Part shown: positions 55,301 through 61,300 of the stretch, one piece after another
Layout: each line of letters opens with the position of its first letter
How positions within the stretch are numbered: position 1 is the first letter of the stretch
Origin: Archivesica marissinica
Lineage: Eukaryota > Mollusca > Bivalvia > Venerida > Vesicomyidae
DNA: 64,000 nt
NCBI GenBank assembly: GCA_014843695.1
Contig: CM026402.1
Location: forward strand, 16,771,545-16,835,544
Direction of reading: 5' to 3'
Made by a program: the position numbers and the translations under genes
Notes under the pieces: generated by a model
What the model was told of the DNA's origin: nothing
Database searches by the model: none
The model's input: the letters and a program-made list of their open reading frames with translations, nothing else

Positions 55301-58300
55301 ACCAACAAAATATATTTTATGTTTTAGGGAACTGTGACTTTGAGAAGGGATTGTGTACATGGAGGAACCCTGGTATGGTGGATGACTTTGATTGGGTGTT
55401 AGGGCGTGGCTCCACTGCATCACAACTAACCGGACCCTCTACTGATCACACTGTTGGAAATGCAACAGGTATATAAGCAGTTACTTCATTTACCTTAGAT
55501 TTAACACGCAGGTTCGATCCCCCGTCTGACCCTAATAAAATTAACAGTCTTTCAGATGTTCAACACCGTGCACGTAAAAGAACCAGAGGAGACTCTGGAA
55601 TAGGTCACTGTCTGTATCATTACACTATCCTCCAAAAATCTAAAATGACTAATCCCTTCAGGAGGCGTCGCTCATATAGGCAACCAGTAGTGACGATAAA
55701 TAAACGTAAAATACACACCTTAGATTTATAATTTTAAAATTTTGCTTATTTTCAGTTTGGATTATATTTCCATACTTTTTGAGTTATAGAGTGACCAGAT
55801 TAAACTTTATTTATTTTACAACAATTGCGAAGCAAGTTTTAACAACATATATTAACCCTTTGCATGCTGAGTATTATAAAATCACATTAACAAACAACAT
55901 AGAAACCAGATCAACCACGACGTAATGCCGCATCTGATCAGGATCTATATTGTTTGCTATTCAGACAAGTGTGTTAGCCCCACTATCTGAATAGCAAACA
56001 GCATAGAGTCTGATCAGACGGCACGTTCTGTGCCGTCTGATCTGGCTCTATGCTGTATGCAAAAGTGATTTTATCTGCCGCTAGCATGCAAAGGGTTAAT
56101 CACTCTCATTGACGCGGATAAAAACGTAAACGTGGTCATTCGTGTGGGAGGAAACCGGAGTATCCGTAGAAAACCCACCTGTCCGATCTGGCGACCACCG
56201 TATCATCTCACATACTTCCCTGTCCGAGGATCGAACCTGGGTTGCATTGTTGAGAAGCGACCAGTTGGCGGCCAAGGAAATGTTCAGTGTCTACTCATCT
56301 CCCACCGCTGCATGACTCACGATGTGTGAAAATGTACATGGAGATCGCTGAAGGTCACTGATTCTACATTCTGCCTGTCATTGGTTGTATTAGGCACATG
56401 ATGCCAACCTCCATCAATGTGATGGTTGTATTAGGCACATGATGTCAACCTTCATCAATATGATGGCTGTAATAGGCACATGATGTCAACCTTCATCAAT
56501 GTGATGGTTGTAATAGGCACATGATGTCAACCTCCATCAATGTGATGGCTGTATTAGGCACATGGTGTCAACCTTCATCAGTGTGATGGCTGTATTAGGC
56601 ACATCGTGTCAACCTCCATCAATGTGATGGCTGTAATAGGCACATCGTGTCAACCTCCATCAATGTGATGGCTGTAATAGGCACATGATGTCAATCTCCA
56701 TCAATGTGATGGCTGTAATAGGCACATGATGTCAATCTCCATCAATGTGATGGCTGTAATAGGCACATGATGTCAACCTCCATCAATGTGATGGCTGTAT
56801 TAGGCACATGATGTCAACCTCATCAATGTGATGGCTGTATTAGGCACATGATGTCAACCTCCATCAATGTGATGGCTGTATTAGGCACATGATGTCAACC
56901 TCCATCAATGTGATGGCTGTATTAGGCACATGATGTCAACCTCCATCAATGTGATGGTTGTATTAGGCACATGATGTCAACCTCTATCAATGTGATGGCT
57001 GTATTAGGCACATGATGTCAACCTCTATCAATGTGATGGTTGTAATAGGCACATGATGTCAACCTCTATCAATGTGATGGCTGTATTAGGCACATGATGT
57101 CAACCTCTATCAATGTGATGGTTGTATTAGGCACATGATGTCAACCTCTATCAATGTGATGGCTGTATTAGGCACATGATGTCAACCTCTATCAATGTGA
57201 TGGTTGTAATAGGCACATGATGTCAACCTCTATCAATGTGATGGTTGTATTAGGCACATTATGTCCACCTCCATCAATGTGATGGCTGTAATAGTTAACT
57301 GTTATGTGGTGTCCACCTTTACCAATGAGATTGGCTATCACATAAGCCATGTAAATATATGCTGCACATAGGTAATTAAAACCATATACGTGTATAATAA
57401 AGCAATACCGGTAGTTGCAACTGATCAAGTGGCATTCGTGGCAGTTATCCTTCACCATCTATGTTGCTTTGTGTCTTAGTTTATACAAATTTATTTTATT
57501 TTAGCTCGATTGCGAAACAAGTTCTTATAACTTATATTAATCACTCTCGAGACCTCATTCCTGATGGAATCCATCGCCACGAGGGAGAAAGAAGAGGCAA
57601 TGTGGAATTTAAATGCCTTGCCTAAGGGCATAATCGTAACGGCTCCAGCGGGGCTCGAACTCCGGACCTTTTGCACCTGAAGCTAACGCGCATCCACTGC
57701 GCTATCACGACTTGTGTCTTAGGAATATGCCTCTGAAGTAGGTGTTAGGTTTGAGTCCCACCAACGGTTTATGCTGATATGGCTGGTTAGTGAGCCACCT
57801 AATAGTTACATCAATGGTGTCTGAATGCCTGCAATGAATGATAGCGATCGAGATAACGATGGTAGTCATTGAGAGCAGTAGCCTATCATGTTGTATGTGT
57901 TTGTAGGTCAGTATGTGTTTATTGAGTCGTCGTCTCCAAGGAAGCCAGGGGACCGTGCAGACCTATACAGCCTAAAGTTTGGTCCTACACAGCCGCGCTG
58001 CATCAAGTTCTGGTTCAACATGCATGGCAATAGTCTGGGTAGCCTGAAGGTCATGGTTGTGCCGGCCAACAGCACCAACTCCAGTACTACACTATGGCTG
58101 CTGAACCGTCAAGACCAAGGCAGAAATTGGAAGAACGGACAAGTGTCATTCTCGAGCCAAGTGCCTTTCTACGTAAGATTATTTCTTTATGAGAGAATAT
58201 AAGCTTTTTTGCGGAGACCTCCGCCGTGGCCGAGTTGTTACTGTTGGCTTCAAAGCACTTGTCCCTCGCCTCTATAGGTTCGAATCCAATTGTGGTGTGA

Positions 58301-61300
58301 AATTCCTTCTTGAGGGGGAACTATCCAGCTGGCTTGCGGAAGATCAACCATTCTATCCAGTGTCTGTCTGTCCGTGCCTGCAATACTACTCGGAGGGCCG
58401 ACATGGAATTCGACATAACGGATGTAGACTCTATTTACTATTTGCGTCGGAGTTCCACAACTGTCAATAGCAAAAACAAACTGAAACGTCATTTCTATGT
58501 GTAATTTTACCATCATTTATTCAAAACTTGTTCTTTTTTCGTTACTCTTGTTAAGTTTTCGTTCATGTAGGCCAAGTCAATGTTTAAGAGAATTTCAATG
58601 ACTTTGTTAAGCATCTGCTGCATTTGACATTTGTAACGTCACATGATTGCCTTATGCGGCATGTATTGATGTTGGTATAAATTTCTTAGGCTGAATTCAC
58701 AATGTCACCAATAATTGGTATTCATGCGTGAATAAAAGATGGAGGTCAGTGCTGTGTTGCTTTCACTTTGTTATTGATTCAGTTACGATTTATTTCTTAC
58801 TAACTGATATTGCATACAATATAAATATCATTAAGCTTGATTGAGAGTGAACATTATTTGCACAGCCTCTTTTTGATACACAGATTATTGCTTATCTCAC
58901 CGGTACCCGGTATACCCAGGATATACAGGGCTTCTAAAAACGCTGGTCTCCCGGTCCACAATTGAATTTTAAACTGACTGATTGTAGTAACACAAAAGTC
59001 CTAAAATATCGGTTCTGAAAATAATGTTGAAAAAGCCCAGAAATGATAAAATACCACCAATTGTATATATTTGGGACGGGGATGGGGGGGGGGGGGCGCA
59101 AAAATATTAGAATGATAAGGTAGAATGATACTAGGTCCTGATTGTCGATTTCGGCTTGGACCGATTTGGTTTCGAAAATTTTAGAAGTCCTGCAGGATAT
59201 GTGTTGTTCGTCATAGCAGGCTAGGTATATATTGATAATTGTTGGTAAATATACTAGTAATATAAATGGTGATCGGTTTGTAATACCTAGTAAGGACTTG
59301 TTGGACGATGGGCAGTCTACAATGGCTGATGATCTATAACACAGGCTGGACTGTATATATGTTGATGTATATCTCAGATTGTGTTCGAGGCTGTGCGTGG
59401 CAATGGATACCAAGGAGACATCGCAATTGATGACATATCCTTCACCAATTCACAATGTGGGAGTAAGTGATGATTGAGATTTTTTTACCCCCTCTGCCTG
59501 CGAACCATATAGTCGAGCCAATGTTTGTTGATTTGTTGATTCCTTGCTTTTTCACCACACATTGTCTGCAAGTTGATATGGAATGTATATTGCTAATGCC
59601 GGTCTAATAAAATTAACAGTCTTTCAGCCGAGGTCTCATGTTGGTGCTTTACACCGTGCACGTAAAAGAACCAGAGGAGACTCTGGAATGGGTCTCTGTC
59701 TGTATAATTGCACTATCCTTCAAAAATCTAAAATGTCTAATCTCTTCAGGAGGCGTCGCTCATATGGGCAACCGGTAGCAACGATAAATAAATGTAAAAC
59801 ACACACAGACTTAGGTCTTGACGTATTAACATATGAACAAAGCTTTAAAACATGTTATCTGTATGCTTTGTGTTATATTTTTCAGCTCAACCCCCTCAAG
59901 CAAGTGCACCCATGCAGACTACGTTCTACCCACCATCTGGATCCACTACCCCACCAACAGGTACTGACCAGAAATTCTAGTTCATATTTATTTTTAATAG
60001 TCAAGTAAAATGAATCCATTAACCCGTAACCTGCTTTTCACTGCTAAAGTCGCTTTTGCAAGCAGCATAGAGCCAGCTCAGATGACACAGAACGTGTCGT
60101 CTGATCAGGCTCTATGCTCTTTGCTCTTCGTATAGTGGAGCTAAAGCACTTGTCCGAATAGCAAATAATATTTATACAAATTTATTTTAGCTCGATTGCG
60201 AAACAAGTTCTTATAACTTATATTTATCACTCTCGAGACCTCATGCCTGATGGAATCCATCGCCACGAGGGAGAGAGAAGAGGCAACGTGGAAATTATAT
60301 GCCTTACCTAATGGCACAATCGTAACAGCTCCAGCGGGGCTCGAACTCCAGACCTTCGAGCAAATAATGTAGATCCTGGTCAGAAGTGGCATTATGTTGT
60401 TTGCACATTCCATCCAATATATTCGGCATGTTAAGGGCTAAATTATTTTTTGCAAATTATTGGCAAATAAAGCAAATAAATAGTAAATGAATTTGCATAA
60501 TTCTTGTAAATTTGTTGATTCTTTTTGTCTGACAGTTCCACATTCTGCACTTGAGTGTACGTTTGAAAGGGGCTTCTGTCAATGGAGCCAGGGTCATGAT
60601 GACATATTTGATTGGACGAGAGCTAGTGGCCCCACTTCATCTTCCCAAACAGGGCCCACAAAGGATCACACACTTGGAACAGGTATGCAAAGTATCATTA
60701 CCACCTTGTACACAATACTTTCGATTAGGAAATGATTTGAATACAAAATACTGTCAGGTTTGTGATGAGAAATTATATGTATGTATAATACTGTCGGTTT
60801 GTGAAGGGAAATGATCTGTGTGTATAATACTGTCAGGTTTGTGAAGGGAAATGATCTGTATATATAATGCTGTCAATTTTGTGAAGGGAAATGATCTGTA
60901 TGTATAATGCTGTCAGGTTTGTGAAGGGAAATGATCTGTATGTATAATACTGTCAGGTTTGTGAAGGGAAATGATCTGTATGTATAATACTGTCAGGTTT
61001 GTGAAGGGAAATGATCTGTGTGTATAATACTGTTAGGTTTGTGAAGGGAAATGATCTGTGTGTATAATACTGTCAGGTTTGTGAATCGAAATTATCTGTA
61101 TGTATAATGCTGTCAGGTTTGTGAAGGGAAATGATCTGTGTGTATAATACTGTCAGGTTTGTGAAGGGAAATGATCTGTATGTATAATACTGTCAGGTTT
61201 GTGAAGGGAAATGATCTGTATGTATAATACTGTCAGGTTTGTGAAGGGAAATGATCTGTGTGTATAATACTGTCAGGTTTGTGAAGGGAAATGATATGTA

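Noticed and set aside
59583..60008. 141-codon plus ORF overlapping linker 3
   Set aside because: Mostly SINE sequence; it covers the linker exon in the wrong frame.
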